From assembly GCF_014697545.1 (NCBI RefSeq), contig NZ_JACJSA010000014.1, forward strand, positions 62,001-126,000: a stretch of 64,000 nt of DNA. The letters are read 5' to 3'. The notes under the pieces were generated by a model. That model did no database searches, was not told the DNA's origin, and saw nothing but the letters and a program-made list of their open reading frames with translations. Below, in pieces: positions 1-10,000 of the stretch (within the stretch, counting starts at the first letter, position 1; each line of letters opens with the position of its first letter). The position numbers and the translations under genes were made by a program. The DNA comes from Oscillatoria sp. FACHB-1407. GTDB taxonomy: Bacteria > Cyanobacteriota > Cyanobacteriia > Elainellales > Elainellaceae.

Positions 1-2659
1 GCTGTAGTAGGCTTACCTGCGCCCGACGCAGTGCTTCAGCTTTCGTCATTCCGGGTTGAGCCAACTGATGATAAAACTCAATCATCAACAGTGCAGTGGA
101 GCGATCGCTCACCGACCACAACGAGGCAAGGGTACTGCGTGCTCCCGATCGCACAGCTACTCCTGCCATGCCTAATGCGGCGCGATCGTCGCCTTCTGCC
201 GTTTGACATGCACTCAAGACTAACAGTTCGATCGGGTTAAGATTGCCTTCTCTCGTTTGCAAGAGCTGATCTAATTGTTTGACGTTGATGCGCCCATCCC
301 AGGTCAAGATAAATGTATCATCTGCATTTGAGCTAAACTGACCATGGGTTGCAAGATGAACAATGGACGACGGAGTAGAATCAACTCGAGTTTGAAACGA
401 GTCATTGGTAAATGATTGATCTAGAAGAACCTGAGATGGAATTTCAGCCCTGATTTGATCAATTTCAACGCTGACATTCGGCAATGGCGGAAAGTTTTCG
501 CGAGCTTGACTCACTCCTGCCAGTAGCCCTTGTAGTCGCATCTGAGTCAGGGGTTGGGGTTGCAACAGTTGTAAACCAGGCGTGAGAACAACAGCGTAAT
601 TTTCAATTAAATAATGCTGCCCATCATGGAGCACCGCCATTGGGATATTTCGCAGTAAGCCATCTGGCACAAACACGAGAGTCTTAATATTACTGGCTGC
701 CAGTTGCGTTTCTACAGGACGCAGGAGTAGATTGTAGACCTGTTGAGCAGCAGGCATCCAATCTTCTAGAAAGGCAGTAGGTCTGAGCGAGTCGTAGAGT
801 TGAGTGAGGATGCGCTCTACTTCGGTTTGAGGAAGGGAAGTTTTGTAATAACGCAGCGGTTGATTTGGCAACCCTACAATAACCGCAAACTGGGTCGGCA
901 AAATGATCGGGTAAATGACAGCAGCGTGTGGATCAATTTGGTCAATTTCGACTGGACGAGCATTTAAACAGGCTTCTCGAAAGAAGTTATCCAATTCTGC
1001 TAACTGGAGTGCTTCAATCACCTCACGCGCTTGTTTCAGGTTTTCCTGACTCGGTTTTGCCCCCCCTCCTTCGGAAGGAGGGGTTAGGGGGGAGTGCAAC
1101 AGCAGTTCTACAAACTGTCGATAAACCGGTTCGACACCTTCTCGAAACGAAAACTGCACCTCTTGATTGATTGCGACTAAATCATGGCGGAGAGATTGCA
1201 ACGTTTTTACAGCTTCTCCATAGGCAACCGTTGCATTCTGCACATCTCCAGCAGCAGCACAGGGCTGCGTATTGTGACAAAAGATTCGTCCCAATTGCCA
1301 CTGCCACTGATAAGTCACATCAGGTGCATCAATTGACTGAGCAATTCTCAGTGCTTCCTGTGTCAACGTTTTAGCACTATCCCACTGATGTGTTATTTCA
1401 TACAGGCTTCCTAATGTGCCCAGGGCATACGACTCAGCCCGGCGATCGCCCATGCTACGCGCTTGACTAATGGCTGTTGCAAGATCCTGAGCTAAAGCAC
1501 TGAAATCAAAAGATCCTTTTGCGGCGAGTTCTGTTTGTTTGTTGCCCCATTTGATTAAGCTTTGAGCCAAGTTGATGCGAGCATAAACAGCCAGACGACC
1601 AGGAGGCAAATTGGTGATTTGGGATTGCAGTCCTGGCAGCACCTGTTGCACATCTGTCAGTCGATCGGCTTCAACCAACAAACTAAATTGAACGAGTTGG
1701 ACTTGCGTTTTGGTTGTGGCTGAAGGAGCCGTAGCTGCTGCCTGTTGATAGAACGCGAGTGCAGAATCAATTTCTCCTTGAGCGCGAGTTGTGTTGCCCA
1801 AACTGAGCAAGATCCCACTGATATTAGTTGCAGATTCAGGAGAATTATCCTGGAGTTGGAGGGCGATCGCTAAGCTTTCTTCCAAAACGGCTCGTGATTG
1901 AGGCAGACTACCAACTAACCGCAGCATCTTGCCTAGATTTCGCAAACCAGTGACCTTGAGCCATGAATTAGGTTGGTTATGAAGGGATTGCTCAATCTGG
2001 GTGAGCAGCGTTGTGGCGCGTCTATAGAGTCCCTCTGACTGCAATGCTCTTGCCTGATTGATCTGGCTGCCTAAAATACCACTAGTGTCATGGGTCTGAC
2101 GGTAAGCTGTTTCAGCCTGTTGCCAGGTTTTCAGTGCTGTTGAGGCTTGACCCTGGGTGAGTTGAAGTTCTCCTTGAACGGTGAGCACTTGAGCCCGAAC
2201 AGTTGAGGTGTTTGGATTAGAGTTTAACCCTGGAGCATTGAGCAGTGCTATTGAACGAGCGATCGCTTCATTGGCTGGTGCCCACTGTCCCTGATCAGCA
2301 AAGGCAGTGGCAAGGAAACTCAGCGTGAGTGCTTGATTGAGAGAATCATCCTCTGTTTCGTAGTGCAGGGCGGCTTGTTGCCAGAGGGCGATCGCCTGTG
2401 AAACCTGTCCCGCGTGATAATAGGTTTCTGCTTGCTGCATCAGTTGAACAGCAGGAGAACTTACAGAAGAATCTACAGGACTTGATGAAATCGCACTGGA
2501 CTCGACATTCTCGGTCTGCCAATGACCAATTTCTTGTAATCCAACAGCAATCCCCACATGAAGGCTAACGGAAATTAACAAACCTAACAGAGCAACCTGT
2601 AGGAATTGCCGTCGTGCTTTGCTTGAAAATAGTTTTTGAATAATGGCTCTCCAATTCAT
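1..2659 (-). CDS. TPR-repeat CHAT-domain protein, C-terminus cut by window edge
   Basis: The frame opens with ATG at 2659 and runs without a stop off the left edge, so about 886 residues are visible and the C-terminus is missing. Residues 15-40 form a single hydrophobic segment, likely a membrane anchor or uncleaved signal. Residues 55-520 are helical TPR-like repeats with many Ala/Gln/Leu pairs. From about 600 a CHAT (caspase HetF-associated with TPR) domain follows, with the catalytic dyad visible as His772 (motif VHLATHGQF) and Cys818 (motif LVLSACQTAEG). CHAT proteins are caspase-like proteases or scaffolds, common in filamentous cyanobacteria; substrate unknown here. A palindromic repeat is translated in frame near residues 523-533. 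Transcribed divergently from the regulator at 3098. Family call is firm; function is inference. Confidence 0.88.
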   Translation of the reverse strand, partial: MNWRAIIQKLFSSKARRQFLQVALLGLLISVSLHVGIAVGLQEIGHWQTENVESSAISSSPVDSSVSSPAVQLMQQAETYYHAGQVSQAIALWQQAALHYETEDDSLNQALTLSFLATAFADQGQWAPANEAIARSIALLNAPGLNSNPNTSTVRAQVLTVQGELQLTQGQASTALKTWQQAETAYRQTHDTSGILGSQINQARALQSEGLYRRATTLLTQIEQSLHNQPNSWLKVTGLRNLGKMLRLVGSLPQSRAVLEESLAIALQLQDNSPESATNISGILLSLGNTTRAQGEIDSALAFYQQAAATAPSATTKTQVQLVQFSLLVEADRLTDVQQVLPGLQSQITNLPPGRLAVYARINLAQSLIKWGNKQTELAAKGSFDFSALAQDLATAISQARSMGDRRAESYALGTLGSLYEITHQWDSAKTLTQEALRIAQSIDAPDVTYQWQWQLGRIFCHNTQPCAAAGDVQNATVAYGEAVKTLQSLRHDLVAINQEVQFSFREGVEPVYRQFVELLLHSPLTPPSEGGGAKPSQENLKQAREVIEALQLAELDNFFREACLNARPVEIDQIDPHAAVIYPIILPTQFAVIVGLPNQPLRYYKTSLPQTEVERILTQLYDSLRPTAFLEDWMPAAQQVYNLLLRPVETQLAASNIKTLVFVPDGLLRNIPMAVLHDGQHYLIENYAVVLTPGLQLLQPQPLTQMRLQGLLAGVSQARENFPPLPNVSVEIDQIRAEIPSQVLLDQSFTNDSFQTRVDSTPSSIVHLATHGQFSSNADDTFILTWDGRINVKQLDQLLQTREGNLNPIELLVLSACQTAEGDDRAALGMAGVAVRSGARSTLASLWSVSDRSTALLMIEFYHQLAQPGMTKAEALRRAQVSLLQ
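1060..1093. repeat. palindromic C/G-rich repeat inserted in the CHAT gene
   Basis: Arms of ten bases at 1063-1072 and 1074-1083 (CCCCTCCTTC and its complement) are separated by one base and followed by GTTAGGGGGG. The sequence type is common between cyanobacterial genes. Here it is in frame and encodes a Pro/Ser/Gly-rich stretch (LTPPSEGGGAK) in the linker between TPR and CHAT regions. Confidence 0.75.
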
Positions 2660-3097
2660 TCGTCCGCCTCGATAATCCTCACTTATCTGCTGGTTCGAGT
2701 TCTTTCGGTCTTGATTAGCGGATGTTTAGATTTAGCTGGAGAAATACACGGTCATGGAACTGTCATTAAGAGTTTCGCAGCATTAGACCAGGGAATTTAG
2801 ATCAGTTCACTTTAATTTAAGGATAATCTCACAAAAACTTTTGTATGACGTATGAAGTATATCCTTTGTGTTAATCTATGCAATTACATAATTTAAATAC
2901 TTGCCTTACCTTAATTGAACCTCCGTTGTGAGCGTTTCTTCCATAATGAATTGAGCTTTGAAGTTCACCCAGCATCTCAACCAGTAGATTTAGGCTAATA
3001 GAGGATAAACGAGCTTATTAGGTGGGACGTGAACTAATTACAGTGAGCCTACTCAAGATGGCGAGAGTTTTATGATTTTGAATTGGGATAGAGAATT
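2660..3097. other. intergenic region between divergent CHAT and regulator genes
   Basis: An AT-rich 438-bp gap between divergent genes must hold promoters for both. No convincing short gene, hairpin or operator was found. Confidence 0.5.
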
Positions 3098-3727
3098 ATG
3101 ACTCAACCAGCAGTTATTCGTATTTTGATTGTGGATGATCATCTCATCGTCCAGAAAGGGTTAGCTGCCCTTATTAATGAAGAATCAGATATGACTGTCA
3201 TTGGCTATGCTAAGGATGGTCTTGAGGCAATAAAGCTGTTTCGTCAAGAGCAACCAGATGTGACTTTGATGGACTTACGCATGCCTCAGATGGGAGGCGT
3301 TGAAGCCATCAGTGCAATTCGTGCTGAGTTTAACACAGCTCGCATCATTGTGTTGACAACGTATGATGCAGACGAAGATATTTATCGAGGGTTACAGGCA
3401 GGTTCAAAGGGCTATCTACTCAAGGATTGTAAACCGAGTGAACTACGGACAGCTATTCGCACGGTTCATACTGGAAAACAGTATATTCCCTCACATGTTG
3501 GCGCAAAATTAGCACAGCGGATCAATAATCCTGCTCTAACCGAGCGCGAAATAGAGGTACTTCGGTTAGTAGCCCAGGGCATGAGCAATTTAGAAATTGG
3601 CTCTACCTTAAACATTACTGAAAGCACAGTTAAATCGAATGTCAACCGCATCTTGAGTAAATTAGGAGTTAAAGATCGTACGCAAGCAACCCTTATTGCC
3701 TTAAAGCGAGGAATTGCGAGTCTATAA
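3098..3727 (+). CDS. NarL/FixJ-family response regulator (orphan)
   Basis: A 209-residue two-domain transcription regulator. The receiver (residues 7-122) has the acidic pair Asp13-Asp14, phosphoacceptor Asp59 in LMDLRMP, the conserved Thr in VLTTYDA and the Lys in YLLKD. The LuxR-type helix-turn-helix covers about 145-205 (LTEREIEVLRLVAQG, then ITESTVKSNVNRILSKLG). All phosphorylation residues are present, so it should be driven by a HisKA_3 kinase, but none is adjacent. It closely resembles the regulator at 6444-7076 (shared TTYD-DEDIYRGL segment), so the two are probably paralogues and the five-GAF kinase at 7087 might serve both. That link is inference. Confidence 0.93.
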   Translation: MTQPAVIRILIVDDHLIVQKGLAALINEESDMTVIGYAKDGLEAIKLFRQEQPDVTLMDLRMPQMGGVEAISAIRAEFNTARIIVLTTYDADEDIYRGLQAGSKGYLLKDCKPSELRTAIRTVHTGKQYIPSHVGAKLAQRINNPALTEREIEVLRLVAQGMSNLEIGSTLNITESTVKSNVNRILSKLGVKDRTQATLIALKRGIASL

Positions 3728-4291
3728 ATATCGTCTTGGGTACGTTGCTTTCAACTATAACAACCTTTGTACGCCCTGTCTTCCTAATTCTCTTTCACTA
3801 TTCGCCATATGAACTTAAGTTGGATAAAACCCTAGTACTTTAGATCACCTCATGACTGATCGTTGTGTTGTTCCAGATATAAACTTTGAATGGACGACAG
3901 ATGGGGGTTGATTCTCTAGACTAGAAACAAATGATTATCATAGTACCCAAAGGGTTAATTAAGACAGGGCACAGGGGCTTCGTCATAAGTTCAATTGAAC
4001 AGCGGGACCCTTGTCTAAGGGTGAGGTTCACTCATCTTCTTGTCTCGAATTTCTCAACCGTTACTCAAAAGATAAACAAATATAGTTGTAGCCACTTGGG
4101 TTGGTATGGGGCGCGGCTCCACACTTCCTCTGCCCTAAATAAAGTGGTTATAGCTATATCTCAACACCTTTTGATACGATAAATACTCTCTTTTTCTCAA
4201 GTTTCTGTTGAAGCAGTATATACACAGTCATTTTTGTTTATCTCTACTCAACTGCTTTGGTTTACGTCTTTGAAAAAGGTAAAAGAAAACA
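3728..4291. other. intergenic region, no gene recognised
   Basis: AT-rich gap of 564 bp. A short open frame at 3931-4182 has no Shine-Dalgarno sequence and an unprotein-like composition. The 3' half presumably holds the promoter of the peptide gene at 4292. Confidence 0.4.
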
Positions 4292-4576
4292 ATGTCTCAA
4301 CATAATCGTGATAAATTTTCCAACAACAAGCAGTTCTCTCAAGGGATAGCTAGAGAAGACGAAACTTGTGAAGATAAAATGCCAATAGAAAGTGAAGTGA
4401 GTACAGAGGAGCCACTCAGCCTGGACAAGCTTGCAGATGTTTCTGGTGGTATTAATCAAGAACTCGGTTACTTAAACCATCAACAAATTACATCCCCTTC
4501 ATTTAGAAGGGAGCCTAATTTTCTGGAACCAAGCCCAACCTTTCCTGTTCCACCCTCTTCAGAGAGTTCCCCATAA
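4292..4576 (+). CDS. small peptide with double-glycine leader-like motif
   Basis: A 94-residue hydrophilic protein. Residues 1-40 are acidic and polar; residues 42-53 read LSLDKLADVSGG, which matches the double-glycine leader signature (hydrophobic positions at fixed spacing before Gly-Gly) of exported peptides and cyanobacterial bacteriocin-like precursors. Cleavage after Gly53 would release a 41-residue Pro/Ser-rich C-terminal peptide without Cys, so lanthionine or disulfide chemistry is unlikely. The only Cys lies in the leader. No peptidase-containing ABC transporter or modification enzyme is nearby. The upstream GAAAAAGG is a weak ribosome-binding site. The leader motif is seen; export and processing are inference. 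It could instead be an unrelated acidic small protein. Confidence 0.6.
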   Translation: MSQHNRDKFSNNKQFSQGIAREDETCEDKMPIESEVSTEEPLSLDKLADVSGGINQELGYLNHQQITSPSFRREPNFLEPSPTFPVPPSSESSP

Positions 4577-4988
4577 CTGTTGTAAATGCTGCTAGTGAGG
4601 CAGCCATTGCATGGCTTAGCTTTTCAAATGCAGCAGTATGCAAGTTGATTCAGTACAGAGAGTGCAGATTGCATGGGGTTCCACTTCCACACCCCTTACT
4701 TCACCTGAGTGAGTATCGCTATAGATCTTTTCTGGCAGTTGTTTACGTACCAGATAGTTTCATGTAGGAGAAAAGTCTAGCAGTTAAGTAGAAGCTGTAG
4801 TTGGTTTCTCCAGGCTGTTAGAGTAAATGCATGAATTCTGCGATCCTTGTCAATACGAACAGAATTCTGGAGGCTGAAATGAGATAAGTGGAAGGGTTGA
4901 GGCTTATCCTTTCCCAACTCAACAAAATTAATCATTGGGCAGATTCATCCCCGTCTAAGAATCAATAATGCTTGTTCGAGGTGCTGCT
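4577..4988. other. intergenic region
   Basis: A 412-bp gap between the peptide gene and the PhoB-type regulator. Only very short open frames without ribosome-binding sites are present; no terminator-like hairpin was seen. Confidence 0.4.
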
Positions 4989-5663
4989 ATGCGACCCCAG
5001 ATATTGATAATTGAACCTAACTTAAAAATAGCCCAAGTTATTGAGATGGAGTTGACTTGTGAGGGCTATCAGGTGAATGTTATGCAGGATGGCATGGAAG
5101 GTTTGCTCGAAACCCGTAGGAGTAACCCAAATCTACTCATTTTAGGGTGGGAGCTAACAGGTGTGTCTTGTTTAGATATCTGTCAGCGGTTACGTTTAAC
5201 CCACAGCAGTTTACCCATTTTGGTTCTGACGAGGAAGGATCAAGTGTGCGATCGCATTGCTAGTTTAGAAGCAGGTGCAGATAGCTGTCTAACCCAACCT
5301 TTTAATTTAGGAGAATTTGTTGCCACAGTTCGAGCATTGTTGCGACGGGCTCAACCAAACAACTCTGAGGTTCTTGAGTTCAAGAATCTGGTGTTGGATC
5401 GGAGAACGCGAGAGGTTCATCACAACTCTCAGCAAATTGAATTGACAGCTAAGGAATTTGATTTGTTGGAATATCTAATGACTCACGCCAAACGAGTGTT
5501 GAGCCGTGAGCAAATTCTACAGAATGTGTGGGGGTATGATTTTCTTGGAGACTCTAATATCATTGAAGTTTACATTCGCTACTTGCGCCTTAAATTGGAG
5601 GATCACCAAACAAATCGACTGATTCACACGGTTCGTGGAGTTGGATATGTATTGCGAAGCTAA
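4989..5663 (+). CDS. OmpR/PhoB-family regulator with degenerate receiver
   Basis: 224 residues from the ATG at 4989, chosen over the upstream ATG at 4968 because GAGG stands seven bases before it and family members begin MRP-ILxIE. The receiver fold (2-115) is recognisable but its chemistry is lost: the acidic pocket reads IIEPN (Glu9, Pro10, Asn11), the phosphoacceptor position in LILGWEL is Gly53 instead of Asp, and the conserved Lys before Pro-Phe is Gln103. The conserved Thr (LVLTRKD) remains. The winged-helix DNA-binding domain (about 128-222) is intact, with LTAKEFDLLEYLM and VWGYDFLGDSNIIEVYIRYL. This should be a phosphorylation-independent DNA-binding regulator, constitutive or ligand/partner controlled. 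No kinase lies beside it. Confidence 0.9.
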   Translation: MRPQILIIEPNLKIAQVIEMELTCEGYQVNVMQDGMEGLLETRRSNPNLLILGWELTGVSCLDICQRLRLTHSSLPILVLTRKDQVCDRIASLEAGADSCLTQPFNLGEFVATVRALLRRAQPNNSEVLEFKNLVLDRRTREVHHNSQQIELTAKEFDLLEYLMTHAKRVLSREQILQNVWGYDFLGDSNIIEVYIRYLRLKLEDHQTNRLIHTVRGVGYVLRS

Positions 5664-5722
5664 ACAAGTCCTGAATTAGGAAGCGGCTTGAATTGCAGCA
5701 TCGCTTCCATCCTCCAGATTAC

Positions 5723-6142
5723 TCAGGTAGCAAAAATGGCTTCATCCTGTTGAAAAGCTTTGAACTCCAGCGCGTGTCCACTAGGGTCAAGAAAAAACAT
5801 GGTGGCTTGTTCTCCTACCTCTCCCTTAAACCGGACATGGGGTTTAATAATAAATTCCATTCCTTGTTGCTGAAGCCTGTTTGCCAAGGTCTGCCATTGT
5901 TGCATCTCTAAGATGACACCCCAATGCTGTACTGGAACTTGTTTTCCATCCACATCGTTGGTGGGCACTATAGCATCTTTAGATGAGCTTAAATGGGCTG
6001 TGACTTGATGCCCAAACAGGTTGAAGTCAATCCAGGTTTCAGAAGTTCTGCCAATTGTGCAGCCGAGAACGGTCTCGTAGAAATGGCGAGTAGCAGCCAA
6101 ATCTTTGACAGGAAAGGCTAGATGAAATGGGCGAATGGTCAT
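5723..6142 (-). CDS. VOC (glyoxalase/bleomycin-resistance fold) family protein
   Basis: A 139-residue single-copy VOC protein. It opens with the typical first motif (IRPFHLAFPVKDLAATRHFY), has the His at 7 and a C-terminal FFLDPSGHALEFKAF motif with the metal-ligand type Glu. Members bind a divalent metal and act as dioxygenases, isomerases or resistance proteins; the substrate cannot be read from sequence. GAGGAG lies five bases before the ATG. It is convergent with the regulator at 4989; the gap of 59 bp contains a seven-base inverted repeat (GGAAGCG/CGCTTCC) that might end transcription. Confidence 0.88.
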   Translation of the reverse strand: MTIRPFHLAFPVKDLAATRHFYETVLGCTIGRTSETWIDFNLFGHQVTAHLSSSKDAIVPTNDVDGKQVPVQHWGVILEMQQWQTLANRLQQQGMEFIIKPHVRFKGEVGEQATMFFLDPSGHALEFKAFQQDEAIFAT

Positions 6143-6443
6143 ATTAGCTCCTCAATTGGTTAGGTCAAGGCAAGCAGTAGCCCCACAAAGTGTACTCGAT
6201 CGAGGTCTATCCTAGCCGAACCATTGCCTTTGATCTAACCGCGTTGCCCTCAAGCGCATCCCGAAAGCCGGATGATGACCGCCGAGAGTTCATAACTGTT
6301 AAAAATGCCTAATCGGCTCACGATCGCCTTGATTGTTTTAGGGCTTGCGATCGCCAATTGCTGGAGAAACATTTGAGCGTGTTGGGGGCTGTGAATGAGA
6401 TGGAACACTTATAGTCTCGTATAGTCTCGATCGCCTTCATCGT
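6143..6443. other. intergenic region
   Basis: About 300 bp with several HIP1 sites. A 23-codon hydrophobic frame at 6305-6376 lacks a ribosome-binding site and is not supported. Nothing else recognised. Confidence 0.4.
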
Positions 6444-7076
6444 CTACTCCAGGCGAACTAACCCTTTTCTCAAAGCTAATGTTGTAGCTTGGGTGCGATC
6501 GCTCACACCCAACTTACTCAGCAAATTGTTAACATGAGCCCGCACCGTTCCTTCACTAATCTGCAAACTCACACTAATTTCCTTATTACTTTGACCTGCG
6601 ACAATCAACTGCAAGACTTCCATCTCACGCGACGTCAGGTTTGGGCTGTTGATCCGAGCGGCTAGCTTGGCTGCAACGGCGGAGGGAATACGGGTCTGCC
6701 CGTTATGAACGACACGAATGGTATCTATGAGTTCGTCGGGGGACGCACCTTTGAGGATATATGCCATCGCTCCGGCACTTAAGCCTCGATAAATGTCTTC
6801 ATCCGTGTCATAAGTCGTCAAAATAATAATCCGGGCATGACGATCGCTTTCTTTCAACAGTGCGATCGCCTGCACACCATCCATTCCTGGCATTCGTAAA
6901 TCCATTAAAGTCACATCTGGGCGATGTTGGCGAAACAAATCTACTGCTTCGCGTCCGTCACTGGCTTCTGCAACAACAGCCATACCTGGCTTCCGCCCAA
7001 TCATGGCAGCTAGCCCCTGCCGAACTACAGGATGGTCATCTGCAATTAAGATTCGGATTTGTGCTTCTGGATTCAT
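6444..7076 (-). CDS. NarL/FixJ-family response regulator, partner of the five-GAF kinase
   Basis: 210 residues. Receiver (7-122) with Asp13-Asp14, phosphoacceptor Asp59 (LMDLRMPGMDG), Thr in IILTTYD and Lys in YILKGA; LuxR-type helix-turn-helix at about 145-205 (LTSREMEVLQLIVAG, ISEGTVRAHVNNLLSKLG). It starts ten bases after the stop of the histidine kinase gene on the same strand, so the two are almost certainly one operon and a cognate pair. Downstream of it is a VOC gene on the same strand after 300 bp. The target genes are unknown. Confidence 0.95.
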   Translation of the reverse strand: MNPEAQIRILIADDHPVVRQGLAAMIGRKPGMAVVAEASDGREAVDLFRQHRPDVTLMDLRMPGMDGVQAIALLKESDRHARIIILTTYDTDEDIYRGLSAGAMAYILKGASPDELIDTIRVVHNGQTRIPSAVAAKLAARINSPNLTSREMEVLQLIVAGQSNKEISVSLQISEGTVRAHVNNLLSKLGVSDRTQATTLALRKGLVRLE

Positions 7077-7086
7077 AGCGTTAGCG

Positions 7087-10000
7087 TTACATCAGCGGTA
7101 CAACAATGGTGACGGTTGTTCCCTTACCAATTTCGCTAGCAGTCGTTAAGCTACCACCAATCTGCTGCGATCGCTCCTGCATACTGATCAGCCCGTAGCC
7201 TTCCCTGCCTTGTTCATTGCATTTGTTGCAATCAAAGCCGCGTCCATTGTCCTGCATTTGTAATCGTACCTGGTTGGGTTGGTAGCTAAGTTCCATTTGA
7301 ATCTGGCTAGCTTGAGCATGTTTGAGGGTGTTATGGGCTGCTTCTTGAGCGATTCGTAAGAGATTAGTTTCGACTTCGGGTGGCAGTGCGTAGAGCGTGC
7401 CCTGGATGCTGCAAGTTACTTGCACATCTGTATTGGTGATAAGGTTTTGCATTAAGCGGGTTAGAGCACCCGCCAGGTTAGTGTCTTCGAGAACCTGGGG
7501 GCGTAATGCCTGCACAGAACGACGAGCTTCTGCAAGACTGGCTTGGGCAAGATGACGAGCCTGGGCAACGTGAGCTTGGCGATCGCCTGCATCTTTTAGG
7601 TCAACATCTTCTGCCGCCTGTAATTGAATCAGAATACCCGTTAATCCTTGGGCGATCGTGTCATGGATTTCACGAGCCATACGGTTGCGTTCTTCTAACA
7701 CCGCCGTTTGTTTTGCCTGATCGGCGAGATGCGTCATCTGAATCGCTAATGTGACCTGATGGGCAAGGGCATGAATCAGTTCGGCTTCCTCTGGCTTGAG
7801 GACTGATTTATTGTGAAATGCCAGACCCAGCAAACCAACGGGTTGATCACCAACAATCAAGGCTAAACAAACCGCCTCAGAAAACCCTTCTCGCTCAAAC
7901 CATTCTGAGGTTCCAGGCCAAGCCATCCCACTCAACTCACCCGCCGTCAAAGAAGCGAGGGTACGCTTTTCACAGAGATATTGAAAGACAGGGGTGATAT
8001 CCGCTGGAAACGCAGAGTGAAAAAGAGCTGGTTCGTCAGATCTCGCCTGCCAATAGAGCTGTCCATCCCCAATTTCCAGGCAGAGTTTTAGGGTTTTGGT
8101 GTCGGTATTGAGCAGAAAGATATGCCCAACCGCCGCCTGTACCTGCGTTGTAATTTCGTTGAGAACATGCCCCAAAAAGGTATTCAGGTTACAGTCCTGC
8201 GCTAATCGATCCAGGCTGTGTTTCAGCGCATCATTCGCTTTTGCCAGGTCTGTTACACGCGCCTGGGCAGCATGTTCCTGCTCACGAGCAATCACTTCGT
8301 TCAGCTTCGCGACCGCAACTTGCTTGGCTTCTTCTGCCAGTTGGGTTAACTCTAGGGCAAGCCCAACTTGCGTGGCGAGAGCTGTGACTGTCTCAGTAAC
8401 AACTTGAGAGGGTCCCTCTTCTGTTTGAAACGCGAGCCCTAAATATCCTGCAACGCGATCGCCAATTTTGTAGGGAATGTCCCAAACCGATCGCTGCTGG
8501 TGAGGGCGATGATAGTCCCTACACTCTGGCAATGAACCTGCTTGATCATCCTCAGTTAATCGCCACAACGTTTCTCCGGTTGCTAAGCGTGTGAACCATC
8601 CTGTTGGATCTTCACGGGAGATCTGCTTTACAGCCGCATAAAACGGGTGGGTTTTTAACCGCTCACCACGAATCAAGTCATCTCCTTGCAAAATTGCAAC
8701 GAACTCAAATTCAGAATCTCCAACTCGTCGCAAAATCGCTCCAGCAGACGCTCCTGAGACAGCGATCGCCTCACGAAGAAATAACGGCAAAATATCTTGG
8801 ATGTTGGAATTTTGAGCAATGTTCCGAGCAGAACGGCGCAAGGCATCATTTGCTTTTGCAAGTTCTGCTGCCCGTTCTTGTGCGGCTTTTTCTTGTTCAC
8901 GGGCGATCGCTACCTGTTGCGCTTCCTCAGCCAGTTTTGTGAGTTGAATTGCCAGAGCCGTCTGATGCGAAAGAGCCTGTCCCAGGCGCAAGCTTTCATC
9001 GCTAATCTGGCGATCGCTTGGAAGCCACACACTGATGCTACCAACAGTCGTCTCACCCGCTTGTAGGGGAAAGTTGAAATGCCTTGATACGCCTCGTGCA
9101 ATGTACCACTCCTTGGGGCAAATAATTTGGTCTAACGCCAATGAGTAGGCTGGCATGGGTGTTTCAAACACAAACATCCGCTGGCGGTGGGTAAAATCTT
9201 CAGTCTTAACGTAGTCCTCTAAAAAACGAATGCCTCCTCGGCTGGGGTGTTCATGTCCCTGTCGCAGGGTAAACATCTCATTGTTGTAAACCCACGTATC
9301 GACTTCAGCAGAGTTAGAGCCTAAAACCGCCCAATACTCCACCAGAGGAGAATCAAACTCTTGTGCGATCGTATGCAATACTTCTCCGAGGAACCCCCCT
9401 AGATCACGGCGAGTTGTTAAAGCTGCTACGGTATTTTGGAGGGCCGTAGTGGCTTTGGCTAATTCAATGGCGCGATCTTGAGCAGCTTTGATCCGTTCTT
9501 CCACCAGGCGATCGACCAGTTGTTTACGATGGAGTGCGGCTCCGATACTCTCCGCTGCTGTAGTCAGTACATCAATTTCTTGTTGGCTCCACTGACGAGG
9601 TGTGGCGCAATCATCAAACCCTACCCCACCGATGTAACGACCTTCAATCAAAATAGGAACGGTTCCACAGGATTTAATTCCAAGAGCTTCAAACCTTGCT
9701 TGAACGGGGGAAGGAAAGTTCTTGACAATATGCCAGATAGAACGTCCAGCGTACAGATCTTGCAGCATGAACTCAAAATCATCGTTGTTAAACGTTCCGG
9801 CATCAGGATGATTCATTTGAGGCACAATACCCTCTGCAACCCATTCATAAGCCACAGTGTGATGCAGTTTTTGAGTCAAAGCATCTTGATACTCTATCAG
9901 GAGTTGAACCCGGCTCATGTTGGCTACTTCTCCCACGGCTTGTAGAGCAGCAGGAACGGCAATCTCCACATCTTCTGCTTCGAGTAAATCTCTAGTGACT

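Noticed and set aside
3931-4182. 83-residue plus-strand frame
   Set aside because: No ribosome-binding site and no protein-like pattern.
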